From: Campylobacter sp.
GTDB taxonomy: Bacteria; Campylobacterota; Campylobacteria; Campylobacterales; Campylobacteraceae
Direction: 5' to 3'
Assembly: GCF_019423325.1 (NCBI RefSeq)
Contig: NZ_JAHZBQ010000002.1
Location: 496,001-560,000 of the forward strand
Length of the DNA stretch: 64,000 nt
Part shown: one piece after another, positions 1 through 7,825 of the stretch
Layout: each line of letters opens with the position of its first letter
Numbering within the stretch: position 1 is the stretch's first letter
The notes under the pieces: model-generated
The model's database searches: none
Told to the model about the DNA's origin: nothing
The model's input: only the letters and a program-made list of their open reading frames with translations
Made by a program: the position numbers and the translations under genes

Positions 1-125
1 TCATCTTCAAGTGGCAATATGCAGTAATAAACCTGTCCCTCTTCATATTGGACACCATGGACAAAATAGGTTCTGTTTAACCCCAAATGCCCATGCTCGT
101 CCTCTTTTATACATTTTACAATCAT
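1..125 (-). CDS. 5' part of a small hypothetical gene running off the window
   Basis: An open frame begins with ATG at 125-123 on the minus strand, preceded by an AAGGA ribosome site, and stays open to the window edge. The 41 visible residues begin MIVKCIKEDEHGHLGLNRTY and continue with a Tyr-rich, beta-looking stretch ending in ILPLED. It lies just downstream of the 139-891 gene on the same strand, so it is probably the next gene of the immunity-like array. I do not recognise the family. The coding look (strong ribosome site, no stops, sensible residue mix) supports it being real, but only the N-terminus is visible. Confidence 0.5.
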   Translation of the reverse strand, partial: MIVKCIKEDEHGHLGLNRTYFVHGVQYEEGQVYYCILPLED

Positions 126-138
126 TTAAAATCCTTAT

Positions 139-891
139 CTACTTTTTCCATTTAAATTTAAATCTCTTTCGCTTTATTTTTATAAAATTTTCCAACTGCT
201 TATCGGTAAAATTTAAAATCTCTTTTCGGTTTTGTAAATTTACATAAGTGTGCCTTATATCGCAATTACCGACAAAGGCGGCTTCCCAGTTCTTAATTAG
301 CCAACTCGAGCTTATCGCATATTCCCGTCCTTTATCCGAGCGCATTTTATCGCTATAGCCAATAGGCGCAAACATACCGGAATAAAACCCCTCCAGATAG
401 GGTAGTCTCGGGCATCCTTTCGTATCGGTTGCGACGATAAATTTTATCTTTCGATCATATGGACGAAAAGCCTTGTGACACTCTATAATATCTCCATTTT
501 TTAGATCGTCTTTGAATTCTAAAAATTTATAAGTAAATTTTGCAGGAATTTTATCATTTATCCTTTTGTATTCGGCTAAAAAACTATCGTAATAAGAAAA
601 TATGCTTATATTTCTGGGCGACTCCGGATCACATACAAAATCTAAATTCTCCAATATCCACTTTTTAGAAATCAGACCATTATTATTTTTCGCATTAGCT
701 TCGGGCGGCAATACTATAAACTCCCCCGAATTATCGCCGTTTATACGTAGCAGATTATTCCAGCTACAAAATAAAAACCGCCTTTGACCGATCTGCAGTA
801 TATCGCCCTCCGCGAAAATTTTTCTAAAATTATTAATCGAAAATTTCCTTCTACCTCTTACGGGTATTATCTTTTTATAATTTCTTTTCAT
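139..891 (-). CDS. hypothetical protein in immunity-like gene array
   Basis: This 250-residue soluble protein has no signal peptide or membrane segment that I can see. It is basic at both ends (starts MKRNYKKIIPVRGRRKF, ends IKRKRFKFKWKK), with a Trp- and Tyr-containing middle. A GGAAGAAAG ribosome site precedes the ATG. I do not recognise the family. It is followed by the partial gene at the window start and preceded, 40 bases away, by another small gene of the same strand; further upstream lie tandem Imm40-like genes. That company suggests an antitoxin or immunity role in a polymorphic toxin locus, which is inference from context only. Confidence 0.55.
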   Translation of the reverse strand: MKRNYKKIIPVRGRRKFSINNFRKIFAEGDILQIGQRRFLFCSWNNLLRINGDNSGEFIVLPPEANAKNNNGLISKKWILENLDFVCDPESPRNISIFSYYDSFLAEYKRINDKIPAKFTYKFLEFKDDLKNGDIIECHKAFRPYDRKIKFIVATDTKGCPRLPYLEGFYSGMFAPIGYSDKMRSDKGREYAISSSWLIKNWEAAFVGNCDIRHTYVNLQNRKEILNFTDKQLENFIKIKRKRFKFKWKK

Positions 892-931
892 GGTCTTTCT
901 TCCGTTTTATTATTAAATCGCCGCGCACTCG

Positions 932-1306
932 CTAAATTCCTAAATGCAAAATATATAAATTGTTTTTAATTGCCGAATCGATTAGCTCCAATAAACTGTC
1001 TAATTGCTCGATAACCGAGGATTTATTTAGCGCGCAGTTTTTATCAAAAACAATCTGCTCATCCGCGCTCAAGAAAAGCGGCTTCCAAGAGCATATTATA
1101 TCTCTAAATTTAGCTTTATTTTCTATCCAGCTATAGCCATAGTAATTTAGACCTTTTTTCAAATTTGCCTCATCGTTCCATGTGGTTTGTACCCACTCAA
1201 GAGAGTACGAAATATGAAGTATCAGATCATCGCTAATTACTACGCAATGCTCTTTAGAGAAAATATTTTCTTTTGTCTTTTTGAGTAAAAATTCATGTTT
1301 AGGCAT
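932..1306 (-). CDS. hypothetical protein in immunity-like gene array
   Basis: A 124-residue soluble protein with a good AAGGAG ribosome site 5 bases before its ATG. It is rich in aromatic residues (LEWVQTTWNDE, YYGYSWIE, ICSWKPLF) and ends in a Leu/Ile-rich helix. There is no signal peptide. Size, lack of export signal and position between the 250-residue hypothetical gene and the tandem Imm40-like genes fit the usual make-up of immunity arrays, but I do not recognise a named family, so the role is inferred from position. Confidence 0.5.
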   Translation of the reverse strand: MPKHEFLLKKTKENIFSKEHCVVISDDLILHISYSLEWVQTTWNDEANLKKGLNYYGYSWIENKAKFRDIICSWKPLFLSADEQIVFDKNCALNKSSVIEQLDSLLELIDSAIKNNLYILHLGI

Positions 1307-1428
1307 ATGGCTCCTTGTTGTTTTAAAATATGACTTGAATAAAACTCGATCTAGCTATTCGCCAAATTTCATCCAAGCGGCGGCGTACTTTTATGCTTCG
1401 TTATATTTGCTAAATCCTTATGAAATTT

Positions 1429-1569
1429 TCATTTAGACACCCGCCCAGGGCCAATGGCTGGGCAATATACAAAATCATCTCCGTTTCTAGCGCGATAATT
1501 GGTGATATATTGGATCGCCACTTCGAATGCTTTGTCGTCTTCCGCTTTGGTATCCCAGCTATTGATCAT
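1429..1569 (-). pseudogene. truncated 3' end of a fourth Imm40-like copy
   Basis: Translating the minus strand from ATG 1569 gives MINSWDTKAEDDKAFEVAIQ followed by the shared tail of the neighbouring genes (TNYRARNGDDF ... GPGRVSK) and a stop. It therefore holds only about the last 46 residues of the ~122-residue family and lacks the N-terminal two thirds. Its ATG overlaps the stop of the upstream copy (ATGA), so it could still be translated by coupling. It is best read as the remains of a tandem duplication shortened by recombination between copies. Confidence 0.75.
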
Positions 1570-1964
1570 TTTTCTGTTTGTTCATTTGGCTCCTGTAGGA
1601 TGGTATATGGACCGATAGCCGGCCAGTATGCGAAATCATCTCCGTTTCTGGCGCGATAATTAGTGATATATCGGATCGCTAGTTCGAATGCATCGTCATC
1701 TCTTGCTTTGGTATTCCACCAGCCGTCGTATGTGATTATGGGCTTATTACCGCTTAGGCGATATACGTCTCCTCCGAGGATAACCATATCTTTGCTTTTT
1801 GCGATTTTAAGCACTTCCATTACATCGTCGAATCTCCAAGCAATATCATAAAATCCGAGCTCCTCTCTTAGGCGTATACCGCGCTCTAGCAGATCCTGCG
1901 GCACGATATTTACGTAATCTTCATCTATAAATAACCTCGCATCTTCATCTTTATTTATAAACAT
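1566..1964 (-). CDS. Imm40-like immunity protein, copy 3 of tandem array
   Basis: A 132-residue cytoplasmic protein. Like its two upstream neighbours it carries DEDYVNIVPQDLLERGIRLR near the start, then IAWRFDDVMEVL, ILGGDVYRLSGNKPIITYD and RARNGDDFAYWP. The pattern (an IAW element, a GGDVY turn, a YD-Trp element and a C-terminal helix) matches my memory of the Imm40 family, found beside polymorphic toxins; the assignment is from recall, not a search. Its C-terminus (PYTILQEPNEQTEK) differs from the GPGQ/RVSK tail of the others, marking a recombination or divergence point just before the truncated fourth copy. The AAAGGAGAGATT leader supplies the ribosome site. Confidence 0.65.
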   Translation of the reverse strand: MFINKDEDARLFIDEDYVNIVPQDLLERGIRLREELGFYDIAWRFDDVMEVLKIAKSKDMVILGGDVYRLSGNKPIITYDGWWNTKARDDDAFELAIRYITNYRARNGDDFAYWPAIGPYTILQEPNEQTEK

Positions 1965-1998
1965 AATCTCTCCTTTTCAATATTGGAAGCCAAAATTT

Positions 1999-2367
1999 TC
2001 ATTTGGACACCTGCCCGGGGCCAATGTATGGACAATATATAAAATCGTCTCCGTTTCTGGCGCGATAATTAGTGATATATTGGGTTGCTACTTCGAATGC
2101 ATTGTCGTCTTCCTCTTCGGTATCCCAGCTATCGTATGTGATTATGGGCTTATTGCCGCTTAGGCGATATACGTCTACTCCTAGGATAATCATACCTTTA
2201 TCTCTTGTGATTTTTAGTACTTCTATCGCATCATCAAATTTCCAAGCAATATAATAAAATCCGAGCTTCTCTCTTAGGCGTATACCGCGCTCTAGCAGAT
2301 CCTGCGGTACGATATTTACATAGTCTTCATCTATAAACAGAATATCAATATCTTCTTCAACTGACAT
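1999..2367 (-). CDS. Imm40-like immunity protein, copy 2 of tandem array
   Basis: A 122-residue protein starting MSVEEDIDILFIDEDYVN and sharing the whole length of copy 1, with variations such as ILGVDVYRLSG for ILGGEVYRLSG and an acidic TEEEDD segment. It has an AAGGAGAC ribosome site just before ATG and lies 36 bases downstream of copy 1. As an Imm40-like protein it would bind and neutralise a cognate secreted toxin in the cytoplasm; the toxin is not in this window. Divergence among the copies is enough to suggest different toxin specificities rather than a very recent duplication. Confidence 0.65.
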   Translation of the reverse strand: MSVEEDIDILFIDEDYVNIVPQDLLERGIRLREKLGFYYIAWKFDDAIEVLKITRDKGMIILGVDVYRLSGNKPIITYDSWDTEEEDDNAFEVATQYITNYRARNGDDFIYCPYIGPGQVSK

Positions 2368-2403
2368 AATGTCTCCTTTCTTGAATTGGAAGCTAAAAAA
2401 TTC

Positions 2404-2769
2404 TCATTTGGACACCCGCCCGGGGCAAATGACCGGGCAATATGCAAAATCATCTCCGTTTCTAGCGCGATACTTAGTGATATATTCGATCGCTACTTCA
2501 AATGCATCGTCATCTTCCTCTTCGGTATACCAGTTGTCATATGTGATTATGGGCTTATTGCCGCTTAGACGATATACTTCTCCTCCTAGGATAATCATAC
2601 CTTTGCCTCTTGTGATTTTTAGCACCTCCATTACATCGTCAAATCTCCAAGCGATTCCATAAATTCCGTACTCCTCCCTTAAGCGTATACCGCGCTCTAG
2701 CAGATCCTGCGGTACGATATTTACGTAATCTTCATCTATAAACGCTGCGCCATCTTCTTCAACTGACAT
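2404..2769 (-). CDS. Imm40-like immunity protein, copy 1 of tandem array
   Basis: First intact copy of the array in the direction of transcription. I place the start at ATG 2769 (MSVEEDGAAFIDEDY), because an AAAGGAGAGATT ribosome site directly precedes it; an ATG 15 bases upstream would put that site inside the gene. The protein has the shared elements DLLERGIRLREEYGIYGIAW, ILGGEVYRLSG and NGDDFAYCP, and ends GRVSK. No export signal is visible. Nothing toxin-like lies immediately upstream: only a degenerate frame and then tRNA-Ala. Function as an orphan immunity protein is inferred from the family resemblance and the array. Confidence 0.65.
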   Translation of the reverse strand: MSVEEDGAAFIDEDYVNIVPQDLLERGIRLREEYGIYGIAWRFDDVMEVLKITRGKGMIILGGEVYRLSGNKPIITYDNWYTEEEDDDAFEVAIEYITKYRARNGDDFAYCPVICPGRVSK

Positions 2770-2795
2770 AATCTCTCCTTTCATTAAAATTTAAT

Positions 2796-3019
2796 TTATT
2801 GCAAAGACTTTTCTATATCGTTTATTAGGCGATGAAGCGTTTCGAGACGGCTAGTACTTGGATTATTTTGTTTTAAAATTCTAAAATATCACTATATTTT
2901 ATCGTATTTGTATCGCGCTCGTCAAAAGATGAGTGTATATATTTTTCGTTCATCTTAATGATTTTTGCGATATAGTTCTCGCTTATGCTGTTTTTTTGGT
3001 TTTTTGTGCGGTATACACA
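2796..3019 (-). pseudogene. remnant of a frameshifted gene tail
   Basis: Two minus-strand frames join into one plausible protein tail. From 3019 the frame reads through NSISENYIAKIIKMNEKYIH to TIKYSDILEF and stops; the adjacent frame continues LKQNNPSTSRLETLHRLIND to a stop at 2796. Restoring one T in the run GAATTTTAAAAC makes them continuous. No start codon is visible at the 5' side, so this is only the end of a gene. It lies directly upstream of the immunity array, where a toxin C-terminus or another immunity gene might be expected, but I cannot name it. Confidence 0.35.
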
Positions 3020-3222
3020 TTAAAAATGTTTTTATAGTGATATTTATCGCTCTTTCTGTAAACAGATTTTAACTAACCTAATAACTAACTGAATTATTTT
3101 AAAATAATTATAACATAAAAAGAAACAAAAATAATCAAAATTACTAAAAGCCCTAAATATCGGTATTTAAAGGAAGTAAAAGAGATTTAAAAGAAGTGAT
3201 TGAAACTTAAAAATAGCTTAAA

Positions 3223-3298
<76 letters not shown>

Positions 3299-3431
3299 AA
3301 AAGATTTTATAATTTTACATTATTTTACTTACAAAATTTTTAAATTCCGGCGCTATGCCAAAATTTTCTCCGCAAGGACCGCTATAAAATGAAATTTTAA
3401 GCTTGCATTGGGTAATATTTCATTTCTTTGC

Positions 3432-3506
3432 GCGGGAATAGCTCAGTGGTAGAGCGCAACCTTGCCATGGTTGATGTCGCGAGTTCGACTCTCGTTTCCC
3501 GCTCCA
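3432..3506 (+). tRNA. tRNA-Gly(GCC)
   Basis: A 75-nt cloverleaf with acceptor GCGGGAA/TTCCCGC, anticodon loop TTGCCAT (GCC) and encoded CCA. It is the first gene of a plus-strand cluster Gly-Leu-Cys with short spacers, probably a single transcript. Confidence 0.95.
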
Positions 3507-3533
3507 TTTTACATTCTGTTTTGTATTAAACGT

Positions 3534-3620
3534 GCCCGGATGGCGGAATCGGTAGACGCAAGGGACTTAAAATCCCTCGGAATTTTTTCCGTGCCGGTTC
3601 AAGTCCGGCTCCGGGCACCA
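3534..3620 (+). tRNA. tRNA-Leu(TAA)
   Basis: An 87-nt class II tRNA with a long variable arm (CGGAATTTTTTCCG), acceptor GCCCGGA/TCCGGGC, anticodon loop CTTAAAA (TAA) and encoded CCA. Confidence 0.95.
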
Positions 3621-3636
3621 CCTAATAAGCCGGCGC

Positions 3637-3710
3637 GGCGACATAGCCAAGTGGTAAGGCATGAGCCTGCAAAGCTTTGATCCCCGGTTCGAATCCGGGT
3701 GTCGCCTCCA
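3637..3710 (+). tRNA. tRNA-Cys(GCA)
   Basis: A 74-nt tRNA with acceptor GGCGACA/TGTCGCC, anticodon loop CTGCAAA (GCA), T-arm GGTTCGAATCC and encoded CCA. It lies 16 bases after tRNA-Leu and 20 bases before the entericidin-like gene. Confidence 0.93.
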
Positions 3711-3730
3711 GATCCTAAAAAGGAGTTATT

Positions 3731-3886
3731 ATGAGATACATACTAGCGGCTCTTTTGGCATTGATGGTTTTTAGCGGGTGCTCTAATACTTGGCACGGCG
3801 TAAAAGAGGACTCACACAATGCGGCTCAATGGACCAAAGAAAAGGTTCACAACGGCGCCGAGTGGGTCGGAGAAAAAACCGAATAA
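3731..3886 (+). CDS. entericidin-like small lipoprotein
   Basis: A 51-residue gene that starts at ATG 3731 with an AGGAG ribosome site 6 bases upstream. The product has a basic/hydrophobic signal (MRYILAALLALMVFSGC) with a lipobox ending in Cys, so it should be processed by signal peptidase II and anchored in a membrane. The mature part, CSNTWHGVKEDSHNAAQW onward, resembles the CNT-x-x-GxGEDV pattern of entericidin A/B lipoproteins; in Escherichia coli these are small envelope lipoproteins linked to stationary-phase lysis. It sits inside a tRNA cluster, a common position for such small genes. The exact role here is unknown. Confidence 0.8.
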   Translation: MRYILAALLALMVFSGCSNTWHGVKEDSHNAAQWTKEKVHNGAEWVGEKTE

Positions 3887-3944
3887 ATTGCGCGCGTAGA
3901 TCTTGATCTGCGCGAATCTACGGCGGGGTCTACCCGCCCGTAAT

Positions 3945-4032
3945 CGGGAGATGGCTGAGCGGTCGAAAGCGGCGGTCTTGAAAACCGTTGAGGTGAAAGC
4001 CTCCTGGGGTTCGAATCCCTATCTCCCGGCCA
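3945..4032 (+). tRNA. tRNA-Ser(TGA)
   Basis: An 88-nt class II tRNA with acceptor CGGGAGA/TCTCCCG, anticodon loop CTTGAAA (TGA), a long variable arm (GAGGTGAAAGCCTC) and encoded CCA. It follows the entericidin-like gene by 58 bases. Confidence 0.95.
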
Positions 4033-4755
4033 TTTTAATCTAATCCGAAATTCCATTTTAACTTCAAAATTTCACATTTTATCTATACTAATTTTCATTT
4101 AATGCTCTTTAGGCTAAAATTTTATCTCGCAGCAAACGGCAGTTTAGGGCGGCGCGTTTATAGGCGGAGCACCAAAACGTCATACGGCAAAGATGCCAAG
4201 ATTGCGCGTCAGTGGCTTGTTTGATCGATCCGTGTTAAAACAGCGCGTAGCGAGAGTAGGGCGATGTAAAATTAAATGTTCGTCCGTCTCGCTATGAAAG
4301 CGTGTGGGCTCTGTTGCGGAATTTGGCTATAGAATTTCAAAGCTTAGCAGCCCGCCGCGCTTGGCGTAAAATTTTAAAATTTACCGATTCGCGCTTTTTA
4401 AATTTAGCCCTGGTGCAAGTAAATTTTAAAATTTGCGTCCGCGCCGCCATGCTGTCGCGCCGCCGCGCAGATAAATATCAAATGCGCCTGCGTACCTCTG
4501 AGCGATAAAATAAACGAGGGAAGCCGCGTAGCGTGAGCCTAGAACCGATATGCTCGCGAAACAGAGCAGAACTACGCAGCGAACAGGCGGCTTAAAAGTT
4601 GGCAAATTTAAGAAATATCGCGGGCTAACGGGTCGAGGCGAGCAAATCTAAAAAATAGCGCAGAATAGCGCAGGCAGGCAGCTTGATAAGCCGAAAGAGA
4701 AAAGTCTGCCGAAATATCTGCGAGACGGAATTTTACTAGAAATAAAGGGCTTTAA
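4033..4755 (+). other. non-coding gap, no gene recognised
   Basis: About 720 bases between tRNA-Ser and the M16 protease gene. A 68-codon plus-strand frame (4302-4508) has no ribosome site, an Arg/Ala-rich composition and no recognisable domain, so I do not call it. The stretch 4520-4640 contains GC-rich words of the type GCCGCGTAGCG ... CGCAGCG ... GCGGC that can fold back on each other and faintly resemble the direct repeats near 44.2 kb. The protease promoter should lie in the last 150 bases; I see no clear sigma70 box. Confidence 0.4.
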
Positions 4756-7497
4756 ATGCGAAAAATTTTACTATGTTTACTGCTTTGTGCGGGAGCTTTT
4801 GCGCTTGAGTGGGACGGAGCCGTCCTGCGAGGGGCGCTGCCAAACGGGTTTAAATACTATATTTTAGAAAATTCCGTGCCTAAAAATTCCGCCGTTTTCT
4901 ATCTGGTCGTGGATGCGGGCTCGATCGATGAGGGCCCTAATGAGCGCGGGCTTGCGCACTTCATCGAGCATATGTCCTTTAACGGAAGCCGCGATTTTAG
5001 CAAAAACGAGCTCATCAAAAAATTGCAGAGCCTAGGCGTGAAATTCGGCGCCGACGTAAATGCGCAGACTGGCTACGACAGCACGATTTACACGCTTAAC
5101 ATCGCGGTTAGCGAAGAAAATTTAAAGGACGTTTTTAAAATTTTTGCTTCGATTGCGGACGGAGTGGAGTTCAATCCGCTCGAGCTCGTAAAAGAAAGAG
5201 GCGTCATAATCGAGGAGGCGCGCAGCCGTGATACGCCGATCGCAAGGCTTTACGAGCGGATGGATGAGGAGCTTTACGGCGGCAGCGCGTATTTTAATCG
5301 TGCGCCGATCGGCGATATGGCGGTCGTAAAATCCGTAAGCGCGCAGCGAATCAAGGAGCTTTATCAAAAAATTTACCAGCCCAGGTCTATGAAATTTATA
5401 GCCGTGGGTGATTTCAAAAGGGATAAAATTTTAAAACTGCTAGAGCAAAATTTTTCGCCTCTTAAAAATACAAACTCCTACGCCCGCCCGGATATGGCTA
5501 TTCCGTCTAGGCAGGGTTTGAAAATTTACAATTACGATACGAACGAAACATCGCTAAATTCCGTCAAAATTTCGTTTTGGGAGGAATTTGCGCCCCCAAG
5601 CAGCGAGGCGAATGCGAGAAAAATTTTAAAAAGCGAACTTATCTCAAGCCTCATCTCTACGATTTATGAGCGAGCGAAGGCTAGCGAAGGCGCGCTGCTG
5701 CGAGTTAATTTTTCCAGATCGAATTTGCAGTTTCAAAAAACGATCTATAGCTTTGACGTCGCCGTTTTAGGCGGAGACTTTGACGGCGCGATCTCGCAGG
5801 CGCTCGGGCTAATCAAAGGTCTGCGAGATAGCGGCTTTGATGCGAGCGATTTCGCCCTTGCGAAGGATGCTTTGATCAGCTCGCGGTACAGCGCCTTTGA
5901 GCGCAAAAAAAGCGCGAATTCCGCGTTTTTTGCAAGAGAGATTCTTCATGCCGTAAAATCAGGAGCCGTCCTGCCTAGCGCCGCAAAACAGCGGGATTTG
6001 GAGGTAAAGCTGCTGCGCGAGATCAGCCTAGAGGAGTTAAATTTAGAATTTAGGCGCCTGACGGATCTGGGCGAGGTGCACGCAAGCGTCTTTAGCGGCT
6101 CCGGATACAACATGGACGAGGCTAAATTTAAAAAGCTGCAAAGCGGCGCTAAGGCGATAAATACGCATGCCGCGCATAAAAAGGTACCCGATAGTTTGGT
6201 TTCTAAAAACCTGCCTGAGGGCAAAATTTTAAGCAAAAGCTTTGAGCCGCGATTTAAATTTTATACCTACCTGCTTGAAAATAACGCGACCGTGATTTTA
6301 AAGCCGCTTAAGACGCGCAAGGATCTCATCTCGTTCGCCGCGGTAAGCAGAGGCGGAATGTCCAATCTGGCGCATCCCGGGCTCGGCAGTTTTGCCGCGA
6401 TGCTTTCAAACGAAAGCGGCGCAGGCGAGTTTAGCAATTATGAAATTTCGCAAATTTTAAGTGGGCGGCAGGTGAATTACCGCAAAAACATCTCCGCATT
6501 TTCGCACGGATTTTACGGAAGCTGCGGCTCGCGGGATCTAAAATGGCTGCTGGAAGCGATAAACTTAGAGCTTAGCTCTCCGCGCGTGGACGAGAAGGCG
6601 CTGCAAAATTTAAAGATCAAATCGCTCGATGAGCTTGCGCGAAACGAGAAGCTGCCCGGGTATAAATTTAGCAGGGAATTTAGCGAGTTTTTTTACGGCG
6701 GCAATGCGCGAATGCGCCCTCTAAGCGCTGCGCAGATCAAAGCTCTTAACGCGGAAGAGCTAAAAAAGATTATCTATGATAAATTTAGCAACGCCGCATC
6801 CTACACTTTCGTACTTAGCGGCGATTTTGAGTTCAAAGACGCCGAAGTCCTCATAAAAAAGTATCTGGCGAGCTTGCCTGCTCGCGGCGAACGCGAGGAT
6901 TTTAAAGACGATGGAATTCGCAGCTTAAGCGGACGGCACGTTTTTATGCGCAACTATCAGAACTCCCCTAGAAGCGACGTCGCACTTACCGCGATAAACA
7001 GATCCGCTCCGCACTCGCTTGAAAATGCAATTAAAATTTCAGCCCTGGCTTCGGTGCTTCAGGAAGCCCTTAGAGAGCGCATCAGAGAGGATGAGGGGCG
7101 TACTTACGGCTTTTCGGTTGCTTCGAGCCTAAGCCGCATCCCGTATGAGCACTCGAGCCTTCATATTTCGTTTTCCTGCGCGCCGCAAAATACAGATCAA
7201 ATTTTATCCGCAATCAGGGAAATTTTTGCAGAAATCGCAGGCGGCGGGTCGGACGTAGCGCGACATCTTGAAAATTTTAAAAAATCTCAGATCATCACGG
7301 CTCGCATCGCTCGCGAAAGCCCTGAGTTTTGGAACGACGCGCTCGTAAAATACGCGCTTTGGAATGAGGAGATCGCCGATTTTAAGACCTTTGAAACGAT
7401 CGTAAATTCCATCTCGCCGAAGGATATCGCGGAGGCCGCGCAGACCTATATTTTTGATACCGATGAAACCGTGAGGATAAATGCGCCGAAATTTTAA
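4756..7497 (+). CDS. periplasmic M16 zinc protease, PqqL/FusC-like
   Basis: A 913-residue protease with a short signal peptide (MRKILLCLLLCAGAFA, cleavage near 16). The N-terminal half carries the inverted zinc motif HFIEH (H68, E71, H72), with the third ligand expected at E153/E154 in VIIEEARSR. Two M16 halves in one chain and a length near 920 residues match E. coli PqqL and Pectobacterium FusC rather than mitochondrial-type processing peptidases. The flanking LPNGFKYYILEN and AQTGYDSTIYTLNI are also PqqL-like. In the Fus system the periplasmic protease degrades a protein (ferredoxin) imported by a TonB receptor so that its iron is released. A large TonB-dependent receptor follows 328 bases downstream. 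The substrate here is unknown. No in-frame damage is seen. Confidence 0.85.
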   Translation: MRKILLCLLLCAGAFALEWDGAVLRGALPNGFKYYILENSVPKNSAVFYLVVDAGSIDEGPNERGLAHFIEHMSFNGSRDFSKNELIKKLQSLGVKFGADVNAQTGYDSTIYTLNIAVSEENLKDVFKIFASIADGVEFNPLELVKERGVIIEEARSRDTPIARLYERMDEELYGGSAYFNRAPIGDMAVVKSVSAQRIKELYQKIYQPRSMKFIAVGDFKRDKILKLLEQNFSPLKNTNSYARPDMAIPSRQGLKIYNYDTNETSLNSVKISFWEEFAPPSSEANARKILKSELISSLISTIYERAKASEGALLRVNFSRSNLQFQKTIYSFDVAVLGGDFDGAISQALGLIKGLRDSGFDASDFALAKDALISSRYSAFERKKSANSAFFAREILHAVKSGAVLPSAAKQRDLEVKLLREISLEELNLEFRRLTDLGEVHASVFSGSGYNMDEAKFKKLQSGAKAINTHAAHKKVPDSLVSKNLPEGKILSKSFEPRFKFYTYLLENNATVILKPLKTRKDLISFAAVSRGGMSNLAHPGLGSFAAMLSNESGAGEFSNYEISQILSGRQVNYRKNISAFSHGFYGSCGSRDLKWLLEAINLELSSPRVDEKALQNLKIKSLDELARNEKLPGYKFSREFSEFFYGGNARMRPLSAAQIKALNAEELKKIIYDKFSNAASYTFVLSGDFEFKDAEVLIKKYLASLPARGEREDFKDDGIRSLSGRHVFMRNYQNSPRSDVALTAINRSAPHSLENAIKISALASVLQEALRERIREDEGRTYGFSVASSLSRIPYEHSSLHISFSCAPQNTDQILSAIREIFAEIAGGGSDVARHLENFKKSQIITARIARESPEFWNDALVKYALWNEEIADFKTFETIVNSISPKDIAEAAQTYIFDTDETVRINAPKF

Positions 7498-7737
7498 CAG
7501 GCTAGGCGCATCTAAATTTGCTCGTTAAATTTACTAGCCGCGTTTAAATTTAACGGCGTTTGCATGGCAAATTTCGGCGCCGCAAATTTACGTACTTTAA
7601 CAATATACCCAAGAATAAAACTCAATTAAACCTACCTGTACCGTGTATAGATTTTAGATAAATTTTATTTTGGAATAGATTTATCTCGCCGATATATCGC
7701 TATTTTGTTACATTTTTTCTATTGATTGCATAAGTCG

Positions 7738-7743
7738 TATAAT
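7738..7743 (+). promoter_or_regulatory. candidate -10 element for the TonB receptor gene
   Basis: TATAAT lies 83 bases before the receptor's ATG in an AT-rich stretch, in the style of Campylobacter sigma70 promoters, which often lack a -35 box. The surrounding ATAATTGTTAT is a partial inverted repeat that could bind a regulator such as Fur, but the match is too weak to call. Confidence 0.35.
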
Positions 7744-7825
7744 TGTTATCACTTTTATTGAAATTTAAAATATTATTGGCTAAATTTCCTCGGTCTTAAT
7801 TTTTATTTTCAAAAAAGGAGAAAAG

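Noticed and set aside
4302..4508. 68-codon plus-strand frame after the tRNA cluster
   Set aside because: No ribosome site, Arg/Ala-rich composition, no domain; typical of chance frames in this genome.
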